Below, one piece after another: positions 8,916 through 17,488 of a DNA stretch of 64,000 bases. This stretch comes from an uncultured Paracoccaceae bacterium. GTDB taxonomy: Bacteria; Pseudomonadota; Alphaproteobacteria; Rhodobacterales; Rhodobacteraceae. The stretch spans positions 124,001-188,000 of the forward strand of contig CATOSU010000005.1 of assembly GCA_951812615.1 (NCBI GenBank). Direction: 5' to 3'. A program made the position numbers and the translations under genes. The number at the start of each line of letters is the position of its first letter. Position 1 is the stretch's first letter. The notes beneath the pieces are model-generated. The model saw only the letters and a list, made by a program, of their open reading frames with translations, did no database searches and was not told the origin of the DNA.

Positions 8916-9392
8916 GTCGTTCCCTTTTCTCGTGTGGAGACAGGGAAGGGTAGGTTGGCCCGGAATGCAAGCACCCACGGCGACGGTGGTTGCGCCGCGC
9001 CTGGCCGCGCAATATGTGACCGCCCTGACCGGTGGCCGCGTGTAACGCGACCAAGCGTGCGGTTCTCGCGCCGGGAGAGAGCATCTACGACGACGGAGGT
9101 GAAAAACGGTGTTCAAACAACCGTTTCGATGGTCCCAGATGTCGCCACCGATATCCTCAATCCCGGCCAAAATCGCCGCCGGAAAAGGAGATGGGCGTAT
9201 GCTGCAAATCGGTGACATGAGAGAAACCGTTCGGTTTCTGGCCGAATTGCCGGCTCATTTCTGCGTGCACGAACTGCTGATCTCGCCAACATGGAATCGT
9301 TTCCACCTGGGCTTTGACGAGCTTTGATCCGGCTTTGCCTTTGCCTCTGCGAACCGGTAGACTGTCAGTGAGCAGAAAAGAACACGGGGCGA
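8916..9392. other. intergenic region, mostly non-coding
   Basis: A 477-bp gap between the divergent hydrolase and transglycosylase genes. Apart from the small open frame at 9199-9327 I see no gene, RNA or clear palindrome. Confidence 0.5.
9199..9327 (+). CDS. possible 42-residue small protein
   Basis: A short frame preceded by AAAAGGAG at 9183-9190, about nine bases before the ATG, which is a stronger ribosome site than most in the window. The peptide begins MLQIGDMRETVRFLAELPAH and ends HLGFDEL. It has no signal peptide or membrane segment. It could be a real small protein, a leader peptide or chance. It lies 65 bases before the transglycosylase gene. Confidence 0.35.
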   Translation: MLQIGDMRETVRFLAELPAHFCVHELLISPTWNRFHLGFDEL

Positions 9393-10615
9393 ATGATGCA
9401 GGTCGACAGACGGGCAGTGCTTCTTGGAGCTTCGGCAAGTTTGCTGAGCGCCTGTACCGGCGGAACCGTCAGTACATCCGCCGGCGAACCACAGCTGAAA
9501 TCTGTACCGAATGCAGGCTATGACCAATGGGTCGCATCGTTCAAATCCCGCGCCTCGGCCCGTGGCATTTCACAAACGACGATTGACCGTGCCTTTCGCG
9601 GCGCAGGCTATCTTCCGGGTGTCATCGAACGTGACCGCAACCAGACCGAGTTCACACGCACGCTGGAAGATTACCTTGCCATCGCGGCCTCGGATGACCG
9701 GGTATCGACCGGCAAAAGTATGCTGAACCGGTACGGCGCGACTCTGTCGAAGATCGAAGCACAATACCGGGTGGAGCCGAAGGTCGTCACGGCAATCTGG
9801 GGGCTGGAAAGTCGCTATGGCGCCCGACGCGGAAACGTGCCGGTTGTATCTGCGCTGTCGACACTGGCCTATGACGGGCGACGCGGGGAGTTTTTCGAAA
9901 GCCAGCTGATCGCGGCGCTGAAAATCCTGCAGAACGGTGACACCACACCGGAACGGATGACTGGCAGCTGGGCCGGGGCGATGGGGCATACACAGTTCAT
10001 TCCGACCTCTTACCTGGCTTATGCAGTGGACTTCACCGGTGACGGGCGGCGCGACATCTGGTCCGATGATCCGACCGACGCGCTGGCTTCGGCGGCGGCC
10101 TATCTGAAACGTTCGGGCTGGACGCATGGGCAGCCATGGGGGGTCGAGGTTCGTTTGCCTTCAGGGTTCAACACCGGTCTCGCCGGACGTGGCTCCACGC
10201 GCAGTACGGCATCATGGGCTTCGCTGGGCGTGCGCGATGTGAACGGCCGAAATGTTCCGGATTACGGAGCGGCCTCGGTCATTCTGCCTTCGGGCGCATC
10301 CGGACCGGCGTTCATGACATTTCGCAATTTCACCGTGATCACCCGATACAACAATTCGGAAAAATACGTGATCGGGGTTGGCCACCTGTCGGACCGGATT
10401 GTCGGGGGCGCGCCGATCCGGGGGAACTTCCCGCCGGACGCACAGGGAATGACACTGAACGACCGCAAGGATCTGCAAACGCGGCTGACACGGGCGGCGC
10501 AGACGGTGTGATCGGATCCAAGACCGTCGCGGCGATTAAAGGTTACCAGAAGGCAAATGGCCTGCCCGTCGATGGCAAGCCTTCAATGGAATTGCTTCGT
10601 CGGCTTGGTGGCTGA
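9393..10615 (+). pseudogene. lipoprotein lytic murein transglycosylase (MltB-type), frameshifted near the C-terminus
   Basis: The first frame (9393-10511, 372 residues) encodes a lipoprotein: RRAVLLGASASLLSAC puts the lipidated cysteine at 21. The MltB-type soluble lytic transglycosylase domain has its catalytic glutamate in WGLESRYG (E139) and the conserved GAMGHTQFIPTSY. It would cleave peptidoglycan glycan strands from the outer membrane. The peptidoglycan-binding tail (GADGVIGSKTVAAIKGYQKA, ending LLRRLGG) continues in the +1 frame to 10615. One missing G near 10495 explains the break. The catalytic domain is intact, so the truncated protein may still act; a sequencing error is also possible. 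Confidence 0.8.
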
Positions 10616-10624
10616 GGGTCCGGC

Positions 10625-11364
10625 GTGGTTTCGACGGCCTATTTCATCCTGACCAAGATCGTCGGGGTTCTTTTCCGGCTGGAAACCGTGTTGGTGATAC
10701 TGACCCTGCTGGCCCTGATTGCGGTCATCCGTGGGCGGACGCGTGTGGCGTCGGGTTGTCTGTTGGCCAACCTCGTTCTGATGATTGGCATTTCCGTCTG
10801 GCCGGCCGGCAATCTGGTTCTTGCGCCGCTGGAACGCGCTTACCCGCCCGGGCCCGAACTGGGAACGGTGGAGGGGATCATCGTGCTCGGCGGGGGCGAG
10901 TATGCCGGCGCAAAACTGAGCGGCGGCGCCCCGCAGGTGAACGCGGCCGGTGATCGGTTCATTGCGGCGATCAGTACAGCCCGGGCCGGCAGATCCTGTT
11001 GGGTATGGGGCTGCCGCAAAACCGGCTCCTCTTCGAGGGCCGGTCGCGGAACACCACTGAAAACGCGGTCTTTTCACGCGAGATCGCGCCCAAGGAACTG
11101 TCCGGGCAATGGGTGCTGGTGACCAGCGCATATCACATGCCGCGCTCGCTCAGGACTTTCTGCCGTGCCGGATGGACGCGGTTGGTCCCCTGGCCGGTGG
11201 ACCACAGAGTTGTCGAGCTTCGAAGACCTGAGTTTGACATAAACCTCCACAACCTGAACACGGCATTGCGGGAATGGATCGGGCTGCTGGGCTATCGTTT
11301 CACCGGCAAACTGGGGGACCCCGCGCAGGGCAGCTGCCTGGACGGATCCGGCGGGACCTACTAG
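10625..11364 (+). pseudogene. YdcF/DUF218-like membrane protein, disrupted
   Basis: The N-terminal half (from the GTG at 10625) has two membrane helices and the DUF218 start EGIIVLGGGEYAG...AAGDRF. The C-terminal half (LLGMGLPQNRLLFEGRSRNTTENA, then WVLVTSAYHMPRSL) is in another frame. About 25-35 residues that normally lie between them are absent, so there is an internal deletion as well as a frameshift around 10970-11000. Intact relatives (YdcF, SanA/ElyC) act in envelope biology. It lies 9 bases after the transglycosylase tail and was probably in its operon. Confidence 0.75.
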
Positions 11365-11371
11365 TCCGTCG

Positions 11372-12151
11372 TCAGACCAACCCGGGGTACGATCCGCCGT
11401 CCAGATGCATGTTGCTGCCAGAGATATAGCCCGCCTGCTGTGAGCACAGAAACGCGAACATGGCGCCGAATTCCTCCAGCGTTCCCATGCGACGCGCTGC
11501 GATGGAGTTTACCTGCGCTGCCCGGGCTTCTTCATAGGATATCCTGTCCCGCGCCATCGCGGCCTTGGCCATTTCGTGTTGTCGCGGGCTGTCGATCCGT
11601 TCGGGCAGCATGTTGTTGATAGTGACGTTGTCACGCGCCACATCCTGCGACAACGCCTTGAGCGAAGCGGTCAGTCCGGCACGCGCACCGGCGCTGAGCG
11701 TGTGGTGCGGGCGCGGCGCGGTGACCATGGCAGAGGTGATATTGATAATGCGGCCGAACCGTTTTGCAATCATCCCCGGCAGAACCGCGTGCACCAACAG
11801 GATCGGCGCGAGATAATTGGCCTGATAGGTGTCTTCCCAATCGGACCGCGTCGTTTCGAGGAAATGTTTCGGACGCGGTCCCGCGTTGTTGTTCAGCAGA
11901 ATGTCCGGCTTGGGGCAGTGCTCCAGCAATGCCGCGCGCCCGTCATCGGTCGTGACATCGGCCAGAACCGAGGTCACCGTACCGGTGGCCACCGCACGCA
12001 ACTCGGCTTCGGCGGCAGCAGTCTTGTCGGGGTCCCGTCCATTGAGGACGACATGCGCGCCTTCGGCAGCAACGGCCCGGGCACAGGCCAGTCCGAGACC
12101 GGCGTTTGATGCACAGAGAAGCGCGGTCTTTCCTGCAAGCCCAAGATCCAT
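11372..12151 (-). CDS. SDR-family protein lacking the catalytic Tyr-Lys pair
   Basis: Short-chain dehydrogenase fold of 259 residues with a variant cofactor loop (CASNAGLGLA at 13-22), LLNNNAG and a catalytic-type serine S140 (NITSAM). At the distance where YxxxK is expected the sequence is S153-A-G-A-R157 (TLSAGARAGL), so the proton-donor tyrosine and lysine are replaced. I recall an SDR subgroup with LSxGAR here, so this is unlikely to be a recent mutation. It is third in the leftward unit GntR - cupin - SDR. The activity is uncertain. Confidence 0.8.
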   Translation of the reverse strand: MDLGLAGKTALLCASNAGLGLACARAVAAEGAHVVLNGRDPDKTAAAEAELRAVATGTVTSVLADVTTDDGRAALLEHCPKPDILLNNNAGPRPKHFLETTRSDWEDTYQANYLAPILLVHAVLPGMIAKRFGRIINITSAMVTAPRPHHTLSAGARAGLTASLKALSQDVARDNVTINNMLPERIDSPRQHEMAKAAMARDRISYEEARAAQVNSIAARRMGTLEEFGAMFAFLCSQQAGYISGSNMHLDGGSYPGLV

Positions 12152-12188
12152 TTTCGAAACCCTTTCTGCCTGACGCGCAACCGGTTGT

Positions 12189-12500
12189 TTACAAAAAGTC
12201 GTCCCGCCGCGGCGCGAAACAGTCGATCAGTTCGCCCGCTTCCAGACACAGACAGCCATGCGTTTCCCCGGACGGGATAATCACGCTGTCACCGGCGCCG
12301 ATTTCGGTTTCGTCCCCGCCGACCCGGAACCGGAACTTCCCAGCTTTCACATAGGTCGACTGCACATGCGGATGACTGTGCAATAAGCCTTCAGCGCCGG
12401 TCTGAAAGCAGAAGGACACGACCATAAGCTTGGCATGATCTGCGAGAACCTGACGGGTCACGCCCGGGTCGGTCGGAACAACGGGGAAGGCTTCGGCCAT
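12189..12500 (-). CDS. KdgF-like cupin
   Basis: Single cupin domain of 103 residues. HSHPH (motif 1), the following acidic/aromatic segment and GETHG (motif 2) carry the metal ligands. The C-terminal pattern CLEAGELIDCFAPRRDDFL closely matches KdgF, which converts 4,5-unsaturated uronates from pectin or alginate cleavage to linear ketouronates. The neighbours (two SDRs, TRAP transporter, GntR) fit uronate catabolism. The symbol kdgF is not assigned because no search was possible. A GGAG site precedes the ATG. Confidence 0.75.
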   Translation of the reverse strand: MAEAFPVVPTDPGVTRQVLADHAKLMVVSFCFQTGAEGLLHSHPHVQSTYVKAGKFRFRVGGDETEIGAGDSVIIPSGETHGCLCLEAGELIDCFAPRRDDFL

Positions 12501-12542
12501 GTGGTTTCTCCGTTTGCAGGGAAGTGCGGTGCCGCCACTGGG

Positions 12543-13223
12543 TTACTCGAAATACTCCAGATGCTCGCGATGGATATCTGCGACCGTTTCATCCAGACGG
12601 GCCAGATGGACCCGAACGGCGTCGGTCGCGTCTGCAGAATCACCACGTTTCAGCGCGTCGGCAATCCGTTGGTGATCCTTGAACAACGTCTCGGCCTCGC
12701 TGGCGCGTCCGAGGCTGAGAAGGCACAGGCGGTCAATCTTCTGTTTGCACTCTTCGATGGTTTCGAAGGCCAGCGGATAGCCACCCAGTTCGCAGATCAG
12801 CTTGTGGAAGTAATAATCCAGCGCGTGGAACTTTTCCGGCTCGCCGTTGGCGATCACGTCGCTCTGCTCGTCCAGAATGCCCTGCAACATCCCGGCCTGC
12901 TTGTCGCCCCATACGGCGCATGCCCGGCGGATCACTTCCAGCTCTACCGCCAGCCTTACGAACCGCGCGTGGTTGATCCGTTCCATTGAAAACCCACGCA
13001 CTTCTGTTGCCTTTTGCGGCCGGATCATCAGCAGGTCGAGGTTGCCCAGCCGACTAAAAGCGTCGCGCACCGGCTGTCTCGATACTCCAAAGCGCCGGGC
13101 AACATCAGCTTCGGACAGCTTTGTTCCGGGCAGGAGTTTCAGGGAAAGGATTTCGTCGTACAGCTGATCGAACACGACATCGGTGGTCGTTCTGCGTTCG
13201 ATGGCTTCTGCGAGTTGATGCAT
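12543..13223 (-). CDS. GntR-family (FCD) transcriptional regulator
   Basis: 226 residues: an N-terminal winged helix (LSEADVARRFGVSRQPVRDAFSRLGNLDLL) and a C-terminal FadR-type FCD all-helical ligand domain (about residues 90-220), whose members commonly sense carboxylates with a bound metal. It is divergent from the SDR-TRAP operon. The concentric inverted repeat at 13327-13366, between the two start sites, is its probable operator, so it most likely represses both units until a uronate-type inducer binds. Confidence 0.88.
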   Translation of the reverse strand: MHQLAEAIERRTTTDVVFDQLYDEILSLKLLPGTKLSEADVARRFGVSRQPVRDAFSRLGNLDLLMIRPQKATEVRGFSMERINHARFVRLAVELEVIRRACAVWGDKQAGMLQGILDEQSDVIANGEPEKFHALDYYFHKLICELGGYPLAFETIEECKQKIDRLCLLSLGRASEAETLFKDHQRIADALKRGDSADATDAVRVHLARLDETVADIHREHLEYFE

Positions 13224-13326
13224 GTCGTGTCTACTTTTTTTCGCCAGTTACCCCAATTCGCGGGGACGTGCAAAGCCTCGCCTGACATCTGCCCGGCGCT
13301 GCCGGATGCAGCAGGTCGCGACATCT

Positions 13327-13366
13327 CTTGACAATACTAGGATACTAGTCTCCTATTTGTGTCAAG
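13327..13366. promoter_or_regulatory. concentric double inverted repeat, putative GntR operator over a promoter
   Basis: An inner near-perfect 18-bp palindrome, TAGGATACTAGTCTCCTA (13338-13355, 16 of 18 positions symmetrical), shares its exact centre with an outer pair, CTTGACA (13327-13333) and TGTCAAG (13360-13366). TTGACA at 13328-13333 could be a -35 box for the rightward operon with TCCTAT 17 bases on as a weak -10. The site lies 148 bases before the SDR start and 104 bases before the GntR start. Confidence 0.7.
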
Positions 13367-13513
13367 TGAGCCATCGGAGGGGGACGGCCGGACCAGCGCA
13401 GCGCTGGACCCTGTTGGGCCTGCAAAAGGGAGATTTCGAATGCAGATGATCGCGATATGCGACCGGGGTCAGACACTGACCGGCATTCGGTTGTTCGTCA
13501 GAAAGGATATTCA

Positions 13514-14266
13514 ATGACATCTTTGTCCGGAAAGGTCGCCGTCGTTACCGGTGGAGGACGTGATATCGGGCTTGCCTGCGTCATGCGCCTGGCTCAGGCC
13601 GGTGCGGCCGTTGCCATCAATTACCACAGCTCCTCTGCGGGCGCGGAAAAAGCCGTGCAGGACATCATGGATGGCGGCGGGCGTGCGATTGCGCTGCAGG
13701 GGGACATGACATCGCCGGCAGACGTCACCGCGCTGGCTGACACTGCGGTCGCTGAACTTGGCGGCAAGATCGACATTCTGGTTCACAACACCGGCGGCCT
13801 TGTCGCGCGCAAAACCGTTGCTGAAATGGATCTGGAACACTGGCGAACGGTCATGGACCTGAACGCCACTTCGTACCTGCTGGCGATCAAGGCGGTGCTG
13901 CCTCATATGTCTGCCGGAGGCGCGATTGTCGGCATGGCCAGCCAGGCCGCGCGTGACGGCGGCGGGCCGGGTGCGGTGGCCTATGCCTCGTCCAAGGGCG
14001 CCATGATGACAATGACGCGCGGGCTGGCAAAGGAACTGGGTCCGGACATCCGTGTCAATTCGATCTGCCCCGGCATGATCGACACCGACTTCCACAACAT
14101 CTTTACCAAACCCGAAGTGCGCACGCATGTCGCCAGCATCACACCCCTGAAACGCGAAGGCACGCCGGAAGACGTCGCCAACCTCGTGGCCTACCTGGCC
14201 TCGGCGGAGGCGGCGTTCATCACAGGCGCGAACATCGACATCAACGGGGGGCTGGCATTTTCGTAA
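13514..14266 (+). CDS. SDR oxidoreductase, possible uronate-type ketose/aldehyde reductase
   Basis: Classical short-chain dehydrogenase of 250 residues. It has TGGGRDIG for NAD(P), HNTGG, and the catalytic S143, Y157 and K161 (YASSK). The ATG at 13514 has AAGGA upstream; an upstream in-frame start at 13457 is less likely. It is the first gene of the rightward SDR-dctPQM operon. The GGRDIG cofactor loop resembles that of known reductases of the alginate monomer DEH, but many SDRs share it. With KdgF nearby, reduction of an open-chain ketouronate is a reasonable guess. Confidence 0.85.
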   Translation: MTSLSGKVAVVTGGGRDIGLACVMRLAQAGAAVAINYHSSSAGAEKAVQDIMDGGGRAIALQGDMTSPADVTALADTAVAELGGKIDILVHNTGGLVARKTVAEMDLEHWRTVMDLNATSYLLAIKAVLPHMSAGGAIVGMASQAARDGGGPGAVAYASSKGAMMTMTRGLAKELGPDIRVNSICPGMIDTDFHNIFTKPEVRTHVASITPLKREGTPEDVANLVAYLASAEAAFITGANIDINGGLAFS

Positions 14267-14322
14267 CGGGCCCGCCCCCGTTTTCTCGGACAAAACTGTC
14301 CATCATCCAAGGGAGGATAATC

Positions 14323-15303
14323 ATGAACCTGAAACTTACCGGAAAGCTGCTTGGCGCAGCCGCCGCATTGTCGCTGCTGGGCAGCGCAGCCGCGGCAGAC
14401 AACTGGCGCGCGTGGAACATCCACCACGACGGGCACCCCAACACGGCCGCGATGGACCGCTTTTCTGAGCTGGTCGCCGAAAAAACCGGCGGCGAGATCA
14501 CCGTGGAAGTGTTCCACGGCGGTGTCCTGGGCTCGCAGCCCGACGCGCTGGAACAGGTGCGCATCGGCGCCATCGAAATCGGCAACTTCAACCTCGGACC
14601 GATCGGCCCGATGGTAAAGGAAGCCAACCTCGTGTCGCTACCCTTCATCTTCAAGAGCGGGCCGCACATGTTCCGCGTGCTCGAAGGCGAAGCCGGTGGC
14701 ATCATCGCCGATGCGATGGGTGAAGCCGGGGTCCTGCCGCTGGCCTGGGTCGATGCGGGCGCCCGCTCGTTCTATGCTCAGAAAGCCATCAACACGCCCG
14801 CGGATGTCGAAGGTCTGAAGATCCGCGTTATGAACAACGATCTCTACACTGCGATGATCTCGGCAATGGGCGGCAACCCGTCACCGATGGCGTTCTCCGA
14901 AGTGCAGCAGGCCTTGAAGACCGGCGTCGTCGACGGCGCGGAAAACAACTTCCCGTCGTTCAAAAACGTGGGCCACTATGAAGTCACCACGAACTATTCG
15001 CTCAGCGAACATCTAATCATCCCCGAATGCATCTGCGTGAACACCGCCAAGTTCAACGCATTGTCGCCTGAGCTTCAGGCCCAGCTGACCGAGGCCGCCG
15101 AAGAGGCCGCGCTGTTTCAGCGCGAGCTGTGGACGGTGCAATCCGAACAGGCCCGCAAGGATGTCGAGGCCGCCGGTATCGTGGTGAACGAGATCGCCGA
15201 CAAGGGTCCGTTCCAGGCCGCCATGGCCCTAGTCTACGACGAATACCTGACCGCCAACCCGGACATGAAGGCGCTGGTGGAGCTTGCCCAGTCGACCGAA
15301 TGA
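14323..15303 (+). CDS. dctP: TRAP transporter substrate-binding protein DctP
   Basis: Periplasmic binding protein of 326 residues with a signal peptide of about 25 residues (LLGAAAALSLLGSAAAA). It carries the DctP-family marks FHGGVLGSQPDALEQVRIGAIE, the segment VEGLKIRVMNNDLY with the carboxylate-binding arginine, and VDGAENNF. TRAP systems import organic acids using the sodium gradient. A GGGAGG site precedes the ATG. The neighbouring KdgF-like cupin and SDRs suggest a uronate ligand. Confidence 0.92.
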   Translation: MNLKLTGKLLGAAAALSLLGSAAAADNWRAWNIHHDGHPNTAAMDRFSELVAEKTGGEITVEVFHGGVLGSQPDALEQVRIGAIEIGNFNLGPIGPMVKEANLVSLPFIFKSGPHMFRVLEGEAGGIIADAMGEAGVLPLAWVDAGARSFYAQKAINTPADVEGLKIRVMNNDLYTAMISAMGGNPSPMAFSEVQQALKTGVVDGAENNFPSFKNVGHYEVTTNYSLSEHLIIPECICVNTAKFNALSPELQAQLTEAAEEAALFQRELWTVQSEQARKDVEAAGIVVNEIADKGPFQAAMALVYDEYLTANPDMKALVELAQSTE

Positions 15304-15329
15304 CATCAGTCTGACATGATGCTAACAGG

Positions 15330-15360
15330 GCGCCCGGTTCCGCAAAAGCAGGCCGGGCGC
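15330..15360 (+). terminator. hairpin between dctP and dctQ
   Basis: GCGCCCGG (15330-15337) pairs perfectly with CCGGGCGC (15353-15360) across a 15-base loop, followed by TCTTTC. It lies in the 77-bp gap after the binding-protein gene. Such hairpins often leave more binding-protein mRNA than membrane-component mRNA. Confidence 0.65.
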
Positions 15361-15380
15361 TCTTTCAGGGGAGGGGCCCG

Positions 15381-15908
15381 ATGAGCGACACGCGAGATGC
15401 ATCTGTAATCCTGCGCCGCATGGATACGGTATTCGAACTGATCACACGGGCCTGTTTTCTTCTGGCCGGTACAGCTCTCGTCGTGATGACCACGATATTC
15501 GGCTGGCTGGTCTTCGGCCGCTATGTCCTGAACGACACCCCGACCTGGGTGGAACAGGTGTCGCTGTTGCTGGTGATGGTCATCGCCTTTTTCGGGGCGG
15601 CGGCAGGGGTTCACCAAAATACCCACCTGTCTGTCGCGATCTTCCGTCAAATTGTTCCGGATCGTGTCCGCACCGCGTTTGTCGTCGTTACCGATACACT
15701 GATGGCCGCCTTCGGTGCTTTGATGTTCTGGTACGGCTCCGAACTCACCATATTCAAATGGAAGACGCTGATCCCGCTGATCCAGTGGTCCGAAGGGCTG
15801 CGGTCGCTGCCGCTGACCATCGCCGGGGCGTTGATCTTCCTGTTCTCGACCGGCCACCTGATCCGATTGATCCTTGGCCGGGACGAACGCAAAGACAGCA
15901 TAGAATAA
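15381..15908 (+). CDS. dctQ: TRAP transporter small permease DctQ
   Basis: Small TRAP membrane subunit of 175 residues with four predicted helices and the family-typical WLVFGRYVLNDTPTWVEQVSLLLV and HLSVAIF segments. It sits between dctP and dctM with a GGGGAGGGG site before the ATG. It pairs with DctM to form the sodium-driven transport unit. Confidence 0.9.
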   Translation: MSDTRDASVILRRMDTVFELITRACFLLAGTALVVMTTIFGWLVFGRYVLNDTPTWVEQVSLLLVMVIAFFGAAAGVHQNTHLSVAIFRQIVPDRVRTAFVVVTDTLMAAFGALMFWYGSELTIFKWKTLIPLIQWSEGLRSLPLTIAGALIFLFSTGHLIRLILGRDERKDSIE

Positions 15909-15920
15909 TAAAGGGCGAAA

Positions 15921-17204
15921 ATGGGACTTGCGCTGCTTCTGGGGGTATTCGCCCTGTGTGTCGTGATCGGGGTGCCGGTGGCCTTTGCGCTGGGCATTGC
16001 GGCGCTTTCGGCCTTCTGGTTCGAAAGTTTGCCCTTGCTGTTGCCGTTCCAGCGGATCGTATCGGGGATCAATGTATTTTCGCTGATGGCGATCCCGTTC
16101 TTTATCGTCGCCGGGGAACTGATGTTTCACGGCGGGATTGCCATGCGGCTGGTGCGGTTCGCGCAATCCGCCGTCGGCGCGGTGCGCGGCGGTCTGGGCA
16201 TCGTCAACGTGTTCTCGTCGATGTTGTTTGGCGGCATCTCCGGCTCGGCCATTGCCGACATTTCTGCGCTGGGTTCGATCCTGGTGCCGGTGATGAAGGA
16301 CAAGGGTTATGATGCCGATTACGCGGTGAATGTCACCGTGACCTCGTCGATTGCTGGCATCATCATCCCACCCAGCCACAACATGATCATCTTCGCCCTG
16401 GCCACCGGCGGCGCGGTGTCGATTTCCAACCTGTTTCTGGCCGGTGTCGTCCCCGGCATCCTGATGTGTTCCTGCCTTGCGGTCGCGGCCTACGTGGTTG
16501 CGCTGAAACGCGGCTACGCGGCCGAAAAATTTCCCGGCTGGACTGCGCTGGCGATCAGTTTCGCAGGTGCCATTCCGGGGCTGTTGACGGCCGTTATCAT
16601 TGTCGGTGGCGTGCTCAGCGGAGTGTTCACTGTCACCGAATCCGGTGCGTTTGGTGCGATCTATGCCTTCGTGGAGACGCTCCTGGTCTATCGCAGCATC
16701 ACCTGGGAGAAATTCTGCACGGCTGTCGTAAGCTCGGTGCGCACTACCTCGATGGTGATGATCCTGATCGCCTGCGCCGGCGCCTTTGCCTATATGCTTA
16801 CCTTTTACCGGGTGCCCAGCAAGACGGTGGATCTGTTAACCGGGCTGACCGAGAACCCGATCCTGATCCTGCTGATGATCAACGCCGTGCTGCTGCTGCT
16901 GGGCATGATCATGGACATGGCCGCGCTGATCCTGATCTGCACGCCGATCTTTTTGCCGGTGGCCAACAGCTTGGGCATGGACCCGATCCAGTTCGGAATG
17001 ATCCTGCTGGTCAATCTCGGTCTGGGACTGTGCACGCCGCCCGTCGGTTCCTGTCTCTTTGTTGGATGTGCTGTTGGCAAGCTTCCGATGGAACGGGCGG
17101 TTCGCACGATCTGGCCATTCTACATCGCCATTTTCGCTGCGCTGATGATGATCACGTTCATCCCGGCGATTTCGCTGACCCTGCCTGCCCTGATCGCGAA
17201 GTAA
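15921..17204 (+). CDS. dctM: TRAP transporter large permease DctM
   Basis: Large TRAP subunit of 427 residues, the normal length, with about 12 hydrophobic segments. It shows IPFFIVAGELMFHGGIAMRLV, the conserved FGGISGSAIADISALGSI, IIPPSHNMIIF and GLCTPPVGSCLFVGC typical of the DctM/SiaM family. The gene begins 12 bases after dctQ with AAGGGCG as ribosome site and ends the operon. Confidence 0.92.
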   Translation: MGLALLLGVFALCVVIGVPVAFALGIAALSAFWFESLPLLLPFQRIVSGINVFSLMAIPFFIVAGELMFHGGIAMRLVRFAQSAVGAVRGGLGIVNVFSSMLFGGISGSAIADISALGSILVPVMKDKGYDADYAVNVTVTSSIAGIIIPPSHNMIIFALATGGAVSISNLFLAGVVPGILMCSCLAVAAYVVALKRGYAAEKFPGWTALAISFAGAIPGLLTAVIIVGGVLSGVFTVTESGAFGAIYAFVETLLVYRSITWEKFCTAVVSSVRTTSMVMILIACAGAFAYMLTFYRVPSKTVDLLTGLTENPILILLMINAVLLLLGMIMDMAALILICTPIFLPVANSLGMDPIQFGMILLVNLGLGLCTPPVGSCLFVGCAVGKLPMERAVRTIWPFYIAIFAALMMITFIPAISLTLPALIAK

Positions 17205-17346
17205 CAGGCTCGCCGGGACGGTGCCCGATCCTTTTCGGAACAACCGGAAACGATCACACTGAATCACGGCTAAGCGGTGGGGCCGGTGGGACAGTGGTCC
17301 ACCAAAGGAATACTTTCAAAGATTTCAGAAAACTACAGTGAGTGGG

Positions 17347-17422
<76 letters not shown>

Positions 17423-17488
17423 GAACTGTGCGCCGCTGAATAGGCGCTCGGTCGGGCGGGATCAAGTGAAAAACGCCGCCCGCCGGGA

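Noticed and set aside
8916-9218. upstream extension of the beta-lactamase-fold gene by 101 residues
   Set aside because: The extra sequence is rich in Arg, Cys and Pro with no domain, while the internal ATG at 8915 has a good ribosome site and a family-like start.
17205-17346. possible hairpin before tRNA-Ala (GTGG...CCAC near 17286-17302)
   Set aside because: The stem is only about four pairs and there is no T-run, so it does not support a terminator call.
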